Positions 16,890 through 28,231 of a DNA stretch of 28,477 nt are shown piece by piece. The notes under the pieces were generated by a model that made no database searches, was not told where the DNA came from, and was given only the letters and a program-made list of their open reading frames with translations. The position numbers and the translations under genes were made by a program. The DNA is from Priapulus caudatus (lineage: Eukaryota; Priapulida; Priapulimorpha; Priapulimorphida; Priapulidae). The stretch covers positions 810,533 to 839,009 of the forward strand of contig NW_014577083.1 of assembly GCF_000485595.1 (NCBI RefSeq), written 5' to 3'. The first letter of the stretch is position 1; every line of letters begins with the position of its first letter.

Positions 16890-17039
16890 ACTCTCCTCAC
16901 TCTCTTCGTCTCTCTCTCTCTCTCTCGCTCTCCCTGTCTGTCTGTCTGTTCTTTCTCATTCTTTCGCCTTTCTCTTTTTTTTCTCTCTCTTCTCTCTCTC
17001 TCCTCTTGTTCTGTCTTTTTCTCTTCTTTCGCTCTCTCT

Positions 17040-17081
<42 letters not shown>

Positions 17082-17516
17082 CCTGTCTCTCCGTCTCTCT
17101 CTCGCTCTCTCTGTCTGTCTGTCTTGTCTGTCTTTCTCCTTCTTTCGATCTTTCTCTTTTTTTCTCTATCTCTCTCTGTCTGTCTTTCTCCTTCTTTCGC
17201 TCTCTCTCTCTCTCTCCCTCTCTCTCTCGCTCTCTTTCTCTCTCTCTCTCTCTGTCTGTCTTCTCATTCTCTCTCTCGTTTTCTTCTGTCTGTTCTGTCA
17301 GCTCCTGTCTTCTGATCTGTCATCGCTTTCCTGCCATGTCTTCTCTCCTTCTCGCTTCTCCTCTATCATTTTCGCACTGTGCTCGCCTTACTCTCCTGTG
17401 TTCTCGCGGCCCTCGCTCCTCTCTCTCTCTCTCTCTCTTTCTCCTCATCCTATTTCTCTATCCTGCGCTCTTCCTCTCTATTTCTCTCCCTATCTTACGT
17501 CCTTTCCTCGCTGCTT
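16669..17516 (+). repeat. ~850-bp CT-rich polypyrimidine tract
   Basis: A long interrupted (CT)n/(CTGT)n microsatellite. The plus strand is almost only C and T over hundreds of bases, with CTGTCTGTCTGT inserts near 16930, 17110 and 17260. All long Leu/Ser-rich frames across it are translations of the repeat. The complementary polypurine strand could form triplex (H-)DNA. Confidence 0.95.
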
Positions 17517-18465
17517 AATACTATATTGTATATATATTTCCTACTCATAACCCTAACTACCCAATCGACAATGCGGCACTTTCAATGTTTTTATAGTTCC
17601 AGCTACTCATCTGCAGGCAGATATTCATTGACAAGCTTAGGCGCGGATGACACATCTACGGTGAGATACAGACAGCATTTATCTTCATCTGCAATATACC
17701 GCACTAAGATTATTTAGCATGTCCTAGCAAGCACCGAATGAGGTCAATCGGCGCGCGCCCGCTACACCTCAACAACACACACCACGCAACGCAACGACAC
17801 GCACACGTCCGCCATTTCGATGTAAGATTCTTGGAAAAACGGCAAGCCATCATTACTATTCGTACGCCGAAATCTTTTTATAACATAATCGCGAGGATGA
17901 TTCCGTAGAGGTACCATGGCAAATACATTACGCAGTGTCGCGTAATCACGCGTTATTCACATCATTAGGTATGGTCGTGACAATCACAGGTTGATAGCGC
18001 ACTGGAAGTAATGACGTCATGATTGCCTCTGACTTAATAGCAAGTTCTTTCTAAAAGTATTTCGAATGCACGTGTGATACGCCGTTAGTTTTAATGCTAT
18101 GCTGTACACCTTCCGCAAGTTTTAGATGACACACTAACGGGAAGTAATCTGGTGCGCCAGAATACGACCGTGCTCCGGGCTGATGTGTCACGAATTTCCC
18201 GGATCCTGCGTGTACAATGCTTCCGAAACACAGACGCGTTGATTTCACGGTGCGGGCTTTCCGGCGCGTGCCCAAACAATTGCATGTTTATGCTAATAGT
18301 ACGTGCATATGTAAATTACAAAGCACTTGCCTACTAGGAGTGCTTACCTGGATGAGTAACACCGGAAATTAGAAACGAAATGCTAGCTAACGAAAATCTA
18401 CTGTGCGTTGTTGTAGCGGGGAGTGTGCTTTGTGCTCGTGCTGTAATCCTATGCTGCGTGACGTA
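17517..18465. other. Spacer between CT and GA tracts
   Basis: No gene recognised. A TGACGTCAT element lies at about 18011. Short frames on both strands at 18051-18337 overlap one another and lack motifs. Confidence 0.35.
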
Positions 18466-18612
18466 AAAGAGCAACAAAGAGAGCGGAAAGAGCGATAGAT
18501 TGAACGATGCAGCGAGCGAGTGAGCGAGGCGCGCAGAAAGCGAGAGAGTGTAGTAAGGATGAGAGAGCGAGCGAGAAGTGAAGAGTGAGAGAAAGAGAGA
18601 GAGAGAGAGAGA

Positions 18613-18656
<44 letters not shown>

Positions 18657-18742
18657 GAGAGAAGAGAAGAGAAGAGAGAGAGCAGAGAGAGTAGAGCACG
18701 AGCAAAGTAGAGAGAGAGAGAGAGTAGAGAGACGGAGAGAGA
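18466..18742 (+). repeat. GA-rich polypurine tract
   Basis: An interrupted (GA)n of about 280 bp, densest at 18590-18740. The purine strand is on top, opposite in sense to the CT tract 950 bp upstream. Confidence 0.92.
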
Positions 18743-19240
18743 TGGCAACTCAAGACTTGAATATTACGAGATGTACTATTATTATTATTTTCTGTTATAT
18801 TATTATTTATTTTATCACTACATTTAGTTCATGATTAATCCGCAAGATATTATGCGCGGAAATCGGGAGAAGACATATTATATATGTCCGAGTCACGCTT
18901 GTGATCTTATTATCAAGACTCGCCAGCTGTCTGCATGCAGTCAGTACGTCAGTGGACAGCGTATTACGCGGTACCCCCCCGCCCCGCCTTAGTAATCCCG
19001 CCAGCGAGGGAGCGAGTATTGCGGACAGTCACGGTTAGCATCCATCACCATGACTATCGCTGACTCAGATAGTATTTTGTTACGGGCGGTTTTCACACAC
19101 ACCATTCACACGTACGTTACATTCAAGTCCTTGTGTGTGTCCGCAGATAGAATGCAGTGAGGCGCTATACATCGGGGACGACATTCGTGCGTCTGCATAT
19201 TTGAAATTGTATAATAGCGCTGTATAAGAGAATTACATTA
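18743..19240. other. Short unannotated spacer
   Basis: An ATT-rich stretch at about 18775-18815 is followed by mixed sequence with CCCCCCCGCCCCGCC near 18975. No gene is seen. Confidence 0.4.
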
Positions 19241-19575
19241 TGTCACTGTGTCTGTGGGTTGGTGTGTGCGATTGGTGCGTGCGTGCGTGCGTTGCGTGGT
19301 GCGTGTGTGTGTTGTGTGTGTGTGTGTGTGTGTGTGTGAGTGGTTGCGACGATCGTGTCGTAGCGTGTGTCTTTTATGCTGTGTGGTGTGTGGTGCGCGC
19401 GCTGTGCGTGTGTGGCGTTCAATGGCATGCGTGTCGCCTCGTGATTGCGTGCGGTTATCCAGCGTGCCTGTCATGCTCGTGCGTGTGCTGCAGATGGATG
19501 CATTGTGTATCGTTTGCTGGTGATGCGGCGTCGGTGCGTGTGTGCACGTGCGTGCGCGTGTGTGCACGTTTGTGC
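19241..19575 (+). repeat. GT-rich tract with CpG-rich tail
   Basis: GTGTGTG and GTGCGTGC runs with a (GT)n core at about 19309-19338, then GTGCGTGTGTGCACG-type sequence to about 19575. Alternating purine-pyrimidine DNA of this kind can adopt Z-form. The Cys/Val- and Thr/His-rich frames on the two strands are repeat translations. Confidence 0.85.
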
Positions 19576-19965
19576 AGCCCAACGAGAATTTGCAGATTTA
19601 ATGTGGGAGCTAGTAGGTAACGTAGTATTGGTGACGCAGCGTGCCTCCTTAAATCCTACGTTATGAATTTCAATGCATGACGTAAACTTCTCTCCAGCTT
19701 CGGGTCAGTTCAGTTGTACGTCGTATAAGAAGACATGCGTGGTTAGATGACACCGCGTTGTGTGGGAGACAACGTTCATGCAGTTCCACATATCTTTGAA
19801 CTACCAATGAGAATTGACACATGTTGTTAGTACCATGATATTTTACTACAGAGTTGGTTTTCTGTAAACTCAAACGAGGAAATGGTACCTCCTGCCTATG
19901 CGCATAATATCGTGCTATCTCTGTGACTATTTCGAGTATATAGTGTCTTACTTCCCTAGTACTAT
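19576..19965. other. Spacer, no gene recognised
   Basis: A 115-codon minus-strand frame (19670-20017) covers this stretch. It has no family signature and runs into the satellite array, so I do not call it. Confidence 0.35.
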
Positions 19966-20290
19966 ATTGCGTGTACAATATCTCGCTACATCTAACTAGC
20001 GTATATAAGTATTGCATGAATAATAGCTATGTATAATTGCAGTATTGTGTGCATAATGCTTGGCTACCTCTAATCCTATTGGGTGTACAATATCTAGTTA
20101 CATATAACTATAGCAGCATTGCGTGTATACTACCTCGCTACCTCTAGCTAGAGCTATTGCGCGTTAAATACCTTGCTACCGCGAGTAGTATTGCATGGAT
20201 GTATAAATCGACCGCTACCTAGAGCACGGTTGCGTGCATAACAAACATTTCGCTACCTTGAGCGAGGTATTGCACGTATATATGGGTCAC
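19966..20290 (+). repeat. Degenerate satellite, ~38-bp unit, ~9 copies
   Basis: Units start with ATTGCGTG or a variant at about 19966, 20011, 20044, 20078, 20118, 20156, 20190, 20229 and 20269. Spacing is 33-45 bp. A usual unit reads ATTGCGTGTATAAT, then CTCGCTACCTCTA, then a short variable tail often containing CTAG. Copies differ by many substitutions and indels, showing age. Confidence 0.8.
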
Positions 20291-21457
20291 GTTTAACGCT
20301 CCACGTGCTATAATGCCGAATGTCGGCACGTGTTCTTCCGCATGTCATGTGTCACTCGGCAAACATGGCTGCAAACTAGGTATTGATTAAATGTATCGAT
20401 TATGTACCTTTTCCCATGATACCGTGCGAGGATCGATGTGTTGCGAAGGTAAATACAAGTAAACAAAGCCAAAACAACGTTCACGCGCTTGTGCGCCTGC
20501 GTTAATTGTATTTAACGTGTGTTGCCATGGCAAGGGACACATCAATTGTGCGTATAGGCGTGTGAAGCTTCAATCCAGAATATAATGAGAGCCTTGGATA
20601 GTTAGTTGTACGAGTCATGACCGTTGTTCATAGTTATTTTGAACACAAGTAGCGTAATATATACGAATGTGCCATCTGAATCCCTGACAACACGCTACCA
20701 AATTAAAATGCATATTCCAATCTCCCATTTTAATCATCGTAATACGCACAGGTTTTCTCGATTTACATTTAAAGTAAAAACGTTCACGTACATTACGTAG
20801 TACTTAGCACTTAGTACAGTATACTTACGCGAGTGTAGGCCTACCGTGAAAAATTTCTATCCCGGTGTTAGATTTTAAACGCCCAGTTTTTTCCCGAAAT
20901 CCTTTAGACCATAATATAAAGGAATCCGTTTTCGCATGCCCAGTATGTGCCAAAGAAATACTATTGTGTTGAAATTATACGATGTCATAAATTATTATTA
21001 TACGTAATTTACTATTCAATAAGTAGAGAGTACTTGTTTGTCGTGAAATCGTCTATAACGCGACCATAGCCCCCGGAGACAGAAGTATCAGTCCCCTAGG
21101 TGAAGAATGAAGAATTTACATAAGATTGACATTAAATAGATTTAAACTGTAACGTATAATAACTAAATATGTAACACGTAACGCCTGTTTGTTTGTTTGT
21201 GAAAAACAGTTACATGGATGCATAGTTTGTTAAACAAATAGTACGTGAACAGTTCCTCAGTTCGTGATCGATTACACCATTGATTGTTACATTGATTGTT
21301 ATATTTGGCGGTCATCCGGCAGACTGATCGCATCTATTGCGGAATATTTACATTACATATTACATCCGGGACAAGGAAAATCAGTACATTTGATCCCACT
21401 GTGCCATAGCAAGAGGAAGACGCCAATGGATGCAAGATGGCAATGACTGTACTCCCC
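20291..21457. other. Unannotated DNA
   Basis: No gene recognised. A (GTTT)4-like run lies near 21186. A 60-codon plus frame at 21264-21446 has no motif. Confidence 0.35.
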
Positions 21458-21482
21458 CCACCACCACCCACCCCACCCCACC

Positions 21483-21534
<52 letters not shown>
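21458..21534 (+). repeat. Poly-C run joined to (CA)n
   Basis: C-rich ACCACCACCCACCCC sequence leads into 19 consecutive C at 21481-21499, then about 18 CA units to 21534. On the minus strand this gives G-runs able to form a G-quadruplex next to a (TG)n tract. Such junctions often have length errors. Confidence 0.95.
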
Positions 21535-21537
<3 letters not shown>

Positions 21538-21927
21538 GTACATCAGCGCTGCAACATATGGCTCCGAGGTGGAGCTCTATATAGCATCGATTGGGGACTC
21601 CGTATATTTCATTCAACAGCAGCTGGGACAGTAATTTAGTGTCATAAAGCAAAGTGAGGCCGACAAGCTAGTTAGTGATGGAGATGTGTATAGGCGTGGT
21701 GTTTGTAGTTTTAGGTTGAAGACGTATGTTCTCTTCCCACAAGCCGCAAGTTATTCAAAGGATTCGTGGCATTAATTCTAGCCAGTGCTGTTGGCGCCGC
21801 ACTCTGACATACATCACCAACAGATGTCCTTTGAGCAGAAGAGAGGCGGATTCAATACCGACACAATGTCTGAGAGCTTAATTAAGGTCATGGTGAGTGC
21901 ACTTGTTTCAATTAGAGGCGAGCTTTA
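21535..21927. other. Spacer with overlapping short frames
   Basis: Short open stretches on the plus strand after the CA repeat (to 21634) and at 21825-21893 (bounded by CCAACAG and ATG|GTGAGT) look exon-like, but nothing links them to a family. They overlap the candidate minus-strand 3' end. Confidence 0.25.
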
Positions 21928-23091
21928 TTACCGCATATGTGATGGGGTCGGGGCCAGAACATATTCCAACCTATATCTTAATATTGGATGACTGTAATAG
22001 CTATAATTATCAAGCTATATAGTGATTATCCATTGTATACTATAAAGTATTAATACTATAATAAATAATAGATGATACAGACCTAGTGTTGTCTCCTCCC
22101 CTTCCGCACTCACACAACGCTTCAGCGAGAACACCTAAATTAGCCTGTTTAGTTATAGTAGGCAAAGCGCGATCACACAGTTTTTACCCCGGCTATATAC
22201 ATTACTGTGCGTGGTAGATATTAATTATCAGCAAAATAAATAAATAAACTATATACCAAGTCATACTCACCCGTATTCCGTCACCCACTCGAATAATAGC
22301 CCTGCCGTTATGTTGATTTTCGCTCCACACTAATTGACACGGCGGAAGTCCGTTGCTGGCTAGTTGAATAACATAATACGGAATGCTCTAGTCCACCCGG
22401 CTCCAACCGCGCCGCAAAGTCCTCCCTCTCATTAAGATGCTTTTGAGCCATTTCTGCGATCACTTTTATTTGCGGTTCGTCTAAATGCGAGTGTTGATAC
22501 TTTGTAAGGGGGCTATAGTATAGATCTCGTGGCCAGACGTCATTTACTAGGCCTAAAAAGATATTAGAGCAAAAATCGTTTATGAATCCACGGTCAGATC
22601 AGAAGATGGCGCATTATCACCCGAGTTGGGCAGTCTATCTAATCGTACTAACAATCACTTGATGGGAAACACGACATGTATAGCAATTTGGCATGAGTAC
22701 GCAAGGTGCTAAAATCGACAATTCTATTTGGCACCGAAAAGATATATAGCGAAAGCAAAAGATTATCAAACGGCATATGGCAAACAGATTGCGCGTATGA
22801 GAGTTACAAAGGGCGGGGGCTAGATTAAAATTAATTCTTGGTATGCTTTTTAATTTTTTATCATTGTAGATTAATTTTACTTGCATCGGCACTGTAGCCG
22901 TCGCGTGTTTAAAATACACCATTGTATTTTGCAAAACAAGGTCTAGGTTAGGAATTTTCGTGCATTATCTTGTATAGTAGGCATACTATCCCAAGGCAGG
23001 CGAAACAAAAGCTGGTAGATCAACATAGACTCTAGAAAGTCAAAATAACCAGCCACGCAACGCGGAATGATGATGAAGTCGACCGATTATT
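21928..23091 (-). other. Possible decayed or mis-sequenced minus-strand gene, unidentified
   Basis: Four open stretches on the minus strand have protein-like composition and splice-like borders. They are 22881-23091 (acceptor CCTGCAG, donor CAA|GTAAAA), 22271-22552 (acceptor CTTTTTAG, donor CGG|GTGAGT), 22083-22144 (acceptor ACTAAACAG, donor AG|GTCTGT) and 21928-21991 (acceptor GCTATTACAG), the last ending in TAA overlapped by AATAAA at 21924-21929. Sample peptides are DYLESML-like FDFLESMLIYQLLFRLPW, DEPQIKVIAEMAQKHLNER and LGVLAEALCECGRGGDN. The first two stretches each need a one-base frame change, and the junction between them is out of phase. I match no family. Chance is a real alternative. 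Confidence 0.15.
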
Positions 23092-24412
23092 CTGCAGGTT
23101 TCGTTTAAATATATAGCAAGTACATAAATCGAAAAACTACGATTTCATGAATAACAATTACTATTAAAATCAGCACGCAATAAGATTAAGAAGAAGAAGA
23201 AGGAATTGTAAAAGTAACTTGCGATTAAAAAAAATTCAATCGAATCTTCAGTATGAATATTTTGTATTTAGATATAGTTTTTCTATAGAGGTAGATATAC
23301 TTACTTGATAAGCGCGCTTACCATTGGCGCGAGGGCGTAATCGTCTTCTTCCCTATGCGTACGATTCGGGTCGCAGACTCGAGTCTTCCGGAGCACCGCT
23401 CAGCTACTCAAGCCACATCGTAGGATAATGTTCAGACTACATATCCACTACGCAAATGTCTCATACATCACTCGCTTAGGGCGAGTTCTCTAAGTCTCAG
23501 CAAAAGAATAGGACAATTAGCGGGACAGGCGCTCATTAATGCCCTTATGACTTTGAGCGCTTGTCGGGTCATCATCCTCATATGTGTTTTTAAAAAAGAG
23601 TTGGGAGGCACATCGTTTAATTTGTCAAATTTCTAACCCACAGTAGCTTCTAACGATCGCTACAGTTCGGGGCTGAAGGGTTGTGTGTAAATTGTGCAGC
23701 CATGTCGGGATGTTAATGTAGCTAAGAATAATCAATAACGCTATTGACTAATGGCATTCTTCATGATAACTTTGTCGAGCAGTGGTAGGGCGTGTCATAG
23801 GCTACCGGTTTCAGCCTTAACTGGAGTAAGGTATACCGCGTCGCAGTGTTAACATATAATTAATATATCCGTTGACATCAATTAGCAATTGCACCTATTG
23901 CGTCGCTTTAAGTAAGAGGGCATTAATCAGGGAAGACCAGCCCGTGCCTCCAACCATATTTCATAAACGGCTAGATGAAGGCAGCCCGTCTCGGCGATCA
24001 ACTACATATCTTTACTGGCACGGCCGAAATATTAGGTCTCGCAATTTTGGTCCCTCAACATAGAACTGTAAGAAGCGAGGAGGGGAGAGAACTCTAAATT
24101 AAGTAGGTTGCGTTAAAAATCGTACTTGCAAGTATTACGTAATCTGACGACAGTCTACATCGAGATGCAACGCCCCAGGCTAGTGCCTTGTAGAGGGAAT
24201 CTTGGAGTCTATTGGATGTTAAGCATCGGTGAAGAGTTTACTAAGCTTAGGCTTTTAACAAAGAGCGGCGAGGTCAGAATAGACGGCCGTAATCTCTAAA
24301 AATTCCGGGGTAACGCTGGTGCTTATAAACCGGTATCAAGGCGCATTTCATATAAACAATATGGACCCGGGGGGCAATGACAGAAGAAGCGAAACGGGGG
24401 CGTGTGTAGGCG
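23092..24412. other. Unannotated DNA
   Basis: A short (GAA)n run lies at about 23189-23201. Some minus-strand stretches (for example 23322-23400, ending in an ATG|GTAAGC donor-like site) are open, but stops interrupt any longer model. A 63-codon plus frame at 23872-24063 is unrecognised. Confidence 0.3.
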
Positions 24413-24657
24413 GATAGAGAGAGAGAGAGGAGAGATGAGACAAGAGAGAGAGATGTAGAGATCAGAGAGAGAGAGTAAGAACGAAGAGTAGATGAGAGAG
24501 AGAAAGGAGAGATGAGAGGAGAGAGGACCGAGAGAGATAGAAAGAAGATGTACAGAGAGAGAGAGATGCAGAGAGAAGAAAGAGAAGAAGAGATGCACGA
24601 GTAGGAATGAGAGAAGGAGAGGAGAGAGAGAGAGAAGGAAGAGAGACACAAGAAGAG
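24413..24657 (+). repeat. GA-rich polypurine tract
   Basis: An interrupted (GA)n of about 245 bp with the purine strand on top. Ser/Leu-rich minus-strand frames across it are repeat translations. Confidence 0.92.
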
Positions 24658-25590
24658 TACCGATAAATAGCGGGTTAGCATAGGATGTCTCACTCGGAGC
24701 ACATAGCCGAGATGGTAGCTAGAAAACGTGCTGTACGAGGCCCACTTCATTATGTTTGTTTGTCAGTTTGTCATGTGAGTGTTAGTTGTGCATATATTGT
24801 CAGGCTGTATGCTGTCGTGGCCGCATGGCGTACCAACGTGTCTGGCCCTATATATATATGTATGCAGGGGTTAATGAATGAGCAAATTTGTCGATTAATT
24901 AACCGCGGGCTGATACGATAGACAAATCGTCTGGTCGATGAGAACCCTACGGGCAAACTTCACAGGCAGAGCTGGCTGTTGCAGTTTTCCCGCATGATAA
25001 TAAAGAGCCCCGTCCATGTAGCGGATAGAACGAGGGACACCATATGGGCGCAGGCGCATCTGGAACAACGCACATCTTATAAGGTCAGCGCTACCTGGTT
25101 TGATTAATTGCGGCAGGCCATCCTCTGGAAAGCTTTGATTGGCCATCTTTCAGCAGCTTCTTCTGCCACTGCGGAATCGCCGGCGTCGCGGTCTGGCGCC
25201 TTTAAAATTAAATAGGTTTGTCATAATTCTTTCATTGGGCAGGTACGGCGGCCTATGTACGAAAAGAAGCGAACGCTGGGAGTGCATTATGCATTTATAC
25301 CATTTCTGCATAAGATTTGGGGCGAGGCTTGTGTGTGCTGTTTGTATCATTACTGCATTATACTATTTTATATGAAGCGATTTAGACGGCCTGCTATAAA
25401 GAGTCATCGCATTGCGCGTGATCCCTCCGTGTAATGGTGAAAAACGAGCTAATTATATTTGATAGCTATAGATAGACATTATAACCAATAAAGTATTGAT
25501 GTAAGTGTTTGCAATTACATACTTATACGTTTATCGTATTTATAATAGCAATGATCACTGTGACGGGGCAATAATACATTACGAAAATTG
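24658..25590. other. Unannotated DNA between GA tracts
   Basis: Frames of 61-83 codons on both strands overlap one another and show no motif. A TTTAAAATTAAATAGG stretch near 25200 and an ATAAAGTATTGATG stretch near 25490 are AT-rich, with no further signal. Confidence 0.3.
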
Positions 25591-26328
25591 ATGCGAGAGA
25601 CGAAAGGAGAGAGAGAGAGAGAGAGAGAGATGCGAGAGAGACGAGAAGAGAGAAAAAGAGAGAGGGGGCGCGCGCCTTGCAAGGAGAGAGAGACGAGAGA
25701 CGCAGGAGAGAGAGTAGAGAGAGAGAGAGAGAGAGAGAGAGATAAGAGCGAGAGAGAGATGAGAGAGAGAGAGCGCGCGCGAGAGAGAGAGAGAGAGAGA
25801 TTATAAGAGAGAAGAGAAGATGAGAGATAGAGATGAGAGAGAGAGAGAGATCGTAGCGCGGCGAGAGAGAGAGAGAGGAGAATAAAGAGATGAGCAGAGA
25901 AGAGAGAGACGATAGAGAGAGAGAGAGAGAGATGAGGCGAGAGGCGAGCGATGTTGAGAGTGTGAGTGAAAGAGAAAAGAGGGAGAGAGAGAGAGAGAGA
26001 GCGAGGCGAAGAGCGGAGCGAGAGAGTGAGTGATGCGTGTGGAGTTGAAAGAGGAAAGAGGGAGAGCGAGAAGGCGGGGCGAAGAGCGAGCGAGAGAGTG
26101 TGAAGTGTGAAGTGAAAGAGAAAGAGGGAGAGAGAGAGAGAGAGAGAGAGAGAAGGCGCGCCCGAGCGAGCGAGAGAGTGTGAGGTGAGAGTGTGGAGTG
26201 ATAAGAAAAAGGAGAGAGAGAGAGAGAGATGAGACGCGGTGGCGAGAGGGCGGGCCCGAGAGAGTTGATGAGAGTGTGATACAAAGAAAGAGAGGAGTAG
26301 AAAGAAGGAGGGAGAGGAGAGAGAGGAC
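25591..26328 (+). repeat. ~740-bp GA-rich polypurine tract
   Basis: A long interrupted (GA)n, purine on the plus strand, with GCGCGCGC inserts near 25670 and 25775. A sub-pattern recurs about every 65-90 bp: AGAGTGTGAAGTGAAAGAGAAAGAGGGAGAG-like segments near 25960, 26040, 26100 and 26180, each followed by GGCGNG and GAGCGAGCGAGAGAGTG. This shows higher-order duplication within the tract. The 271- and 285-codon minus-strand frames are repeat translations. Confidence 0.93.
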
Positions 26329-27599
26329 AACGACGCGGCACACGGGCGGATAAATGCGCAGTCGTTTGGGCTGCCAGCAATAATATAATGTACTATAGGC
26401 TGGCTATGTTGGGCACTTATATCGTTGTTCGGTCGCTGAAGTGCGTAAACATGGGCTTAGTATCGGCACAACCGGTTCTTTACTGCATTTTTATAGGCAT
26501 GGTGAATGTAAAACCACGGACTGCCTTATATGTGCCCTACAGTAAGCATGGTGAAGCATTTTGTTTTTCGCCATGCACAAATAATGATCTTCGATCTTGA
26601 TGTTGATTCGCATGAATCAGGGTGCTGATATAGTAAACGCCTGAGGGCAAGATGGCACGCGTATCCCCTTCGCGCTAGTCACTATAGCCCTGTGTTGCCT
26701 CAGGGGCTATAGTTGAGGCTAGAGGCTAATGGCAACGAGAGCGCGTAGGAATCGAAGAACGTAGAGGCATGCCTTATGGCGGTGTTTGCCATTGGACGGG
26801 CATGATCGGTCTGTCTCAGGGATGCAACATATAGCAGAAAATGAATGAGAGTAGGGCCTTATGATGATAGTTTGGGCATTGATATTATTTCTAGGTGAGT
26901 GATAATAATTAGATTATTATTGATTGTATCTATTAATTATCAGGCTCCTGATTATTAGGGGGCATGCAGTTGCGGCAAGCGCAGGCCTGAATAGACAGAC
27001 GCGCAGAGAGAAGCGCGATAATCGCAAACAGGCGGAGGCGTCACCGTGGGCGAGGCCGTTTTGCATCTATATAGTTGAAGTTATCGGGCAGCTATGAGTC
27101 AGTACTTTATGGCATGTTATGGGCGAAATTATCTTATAGCCTAAGAAACAACCTATTACGATGTCCGGCATGTAAGGCTGGAGCTGTGGCGGTAGCTGGC
27201 GTACGTTATAGGCGGCACTAGGCGTAATCGTCGCAGCGGCCATAGTACCTACTTAAAGCAGCTATCCGTAGCACCTGGTGTTCGCTGAATCAAGATGAAC
27301 ACAGCAAAAACATAACGATATGGGCATGAGTTCACGGCAAGGAGAAGTACCCAATAATAGTATAGGCAACAGTAGGCGTGTTGAAAGGCTGAACGCATTC
27401 AGCAGAAAGTGCATGTCTAAGGTTAAACTGTGTCAGCTAATGCATGGGCTGGCCCTGCCCTCAAGCGGTCTAGGTATACCTCGCGCGTGCGTATTCGTTT
27501 GCCGGCAGCGATATACGTTGGCTCATCGGGCAACGCCGTGTCCTTTACAAAAAGGGCAATAGGTAAGAGTAAATGTTTGTATAGTGCACATGAAATGGT
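26329..27599. other. Unannotated DNA with G-rich plus strand
   Basis: No gene recognised; frames at 26388-26600 and 27320-27562 (+) lack motifs. A 10-bp-stem hairpin (ACTATAGCCC and GGGCTATAGT, 26681-26713) is present. GGGCA is unusually frequent on the plus strand here and to 28.1 kb. Confidence 0.35.
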
Positions 27600-27654
27600 T
27601 TATTATATATTATATATATATATATATATATTATATATAGTATTATATATATAT
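27600..27654. repeat. AT-repeat tract 1
   Basis: (TA)n with TATTATAT interruptions, about 55 bp. Confidence 0.85.
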
Positions 27655-27841
27655 GAGCTCTTTTTATTGCGCCTCTCCATTACTTCCCGCAACTGCACTA
27701 CTTTTGAACTTGAATCTAGTTTAGCGGGGGCATAATTTTGAAGTAAATTAGGTTTGGGGGCTAGTAATTTCGCGATGTTATGAATTGGCAGCACAACTGC
27801 AGGGGCAATATGTAATGCAGTGTCAGGAAGTGTTGCTAAAG
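27655..27841. other. Spacer between AT tracts
   Basis: A minus-strand 98-codon frame spans both AT tracts and this spacer. Its Tyr/Ile runs come from the repeats, and I do not call it. Confidence 0.35.
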
Positions 27842-27873
27842 AATATATATATATATATATAATATATATATAT
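27842..27873. repeat. AT-repeat tract 2
   Basis: (AT)n of about 32 bp with one break, 190 bp after the first tract. Confidence 0.85.
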
Positions 27874-28231
27874 GTGGCAAGCTGCCTCTCGTGTTTCAAA
27901 AACTGAGCAGATATTCTCTAACGAGCTATATAATTTTGCGTAATCATTGTTCCTGCGAATATTTGTGAGGCATATTATATAGTAATATCGCAAATATGTC
28001 GCCGTGAATGGGCAGCACTTGGCGTTGAATGCTCTAGGCATATACACGGGCATGGCATGGGTTAGGCGCCCTTAGTACGGCGGCTGTAGGCCGTTAACCT
28101 CTGCCGGCAAGCGTCTTCAAGCACTTGGGTTTCAGATAAGGCGGCCAGAATCGGCGCGAGATACTTCTGAAAAAAGCATTGATTAGGCAGCATTATATTT
28201 ACCCACGGCTTTACACAACGCGTGTGCGAAT
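27874..28231. other. Unannotated DNA
   Basis: Nothing recognisable apart from a continued excess of GGGCA and GGCA strings. Confidence 0.35.

Noticed and set aside
17006-17518. 170-codon plus-strand Leu/Ser/Phe frame resembling a membrane protein
   Set aside because: It is a translation of the CT tract. Overlapping frames of the same composition are also open.
18344-18352. CTTACCTGG, resembling the 5' end of U1 snRNA
   Set aside because: Only nine bases match and the following sequence does not continue as U1.
18334-18753. 139-codon minus-strand Ser/Leu frame
   Set aside because: It is a translation of the GA tract on its pyrimidine strand.
19240-19620. Cys/Val-rich plus frame and Thr/His-rich minus frame
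   Set aside because: They are complementary readings of the GT tract; both being open at once is expected from the repeat.
19670-20017. 115-codon minus-strand frame
   Set aside because: It overlaps the degenerate satellite, and I see no motif.
25515-26380. Long minus-strand frames of 271 and 285 codons, Ser/Leu-rich
   Set aside because: They are translations of the interrupted GA microsatellite, open in several frames at once because CT repeats contain no stop codons.
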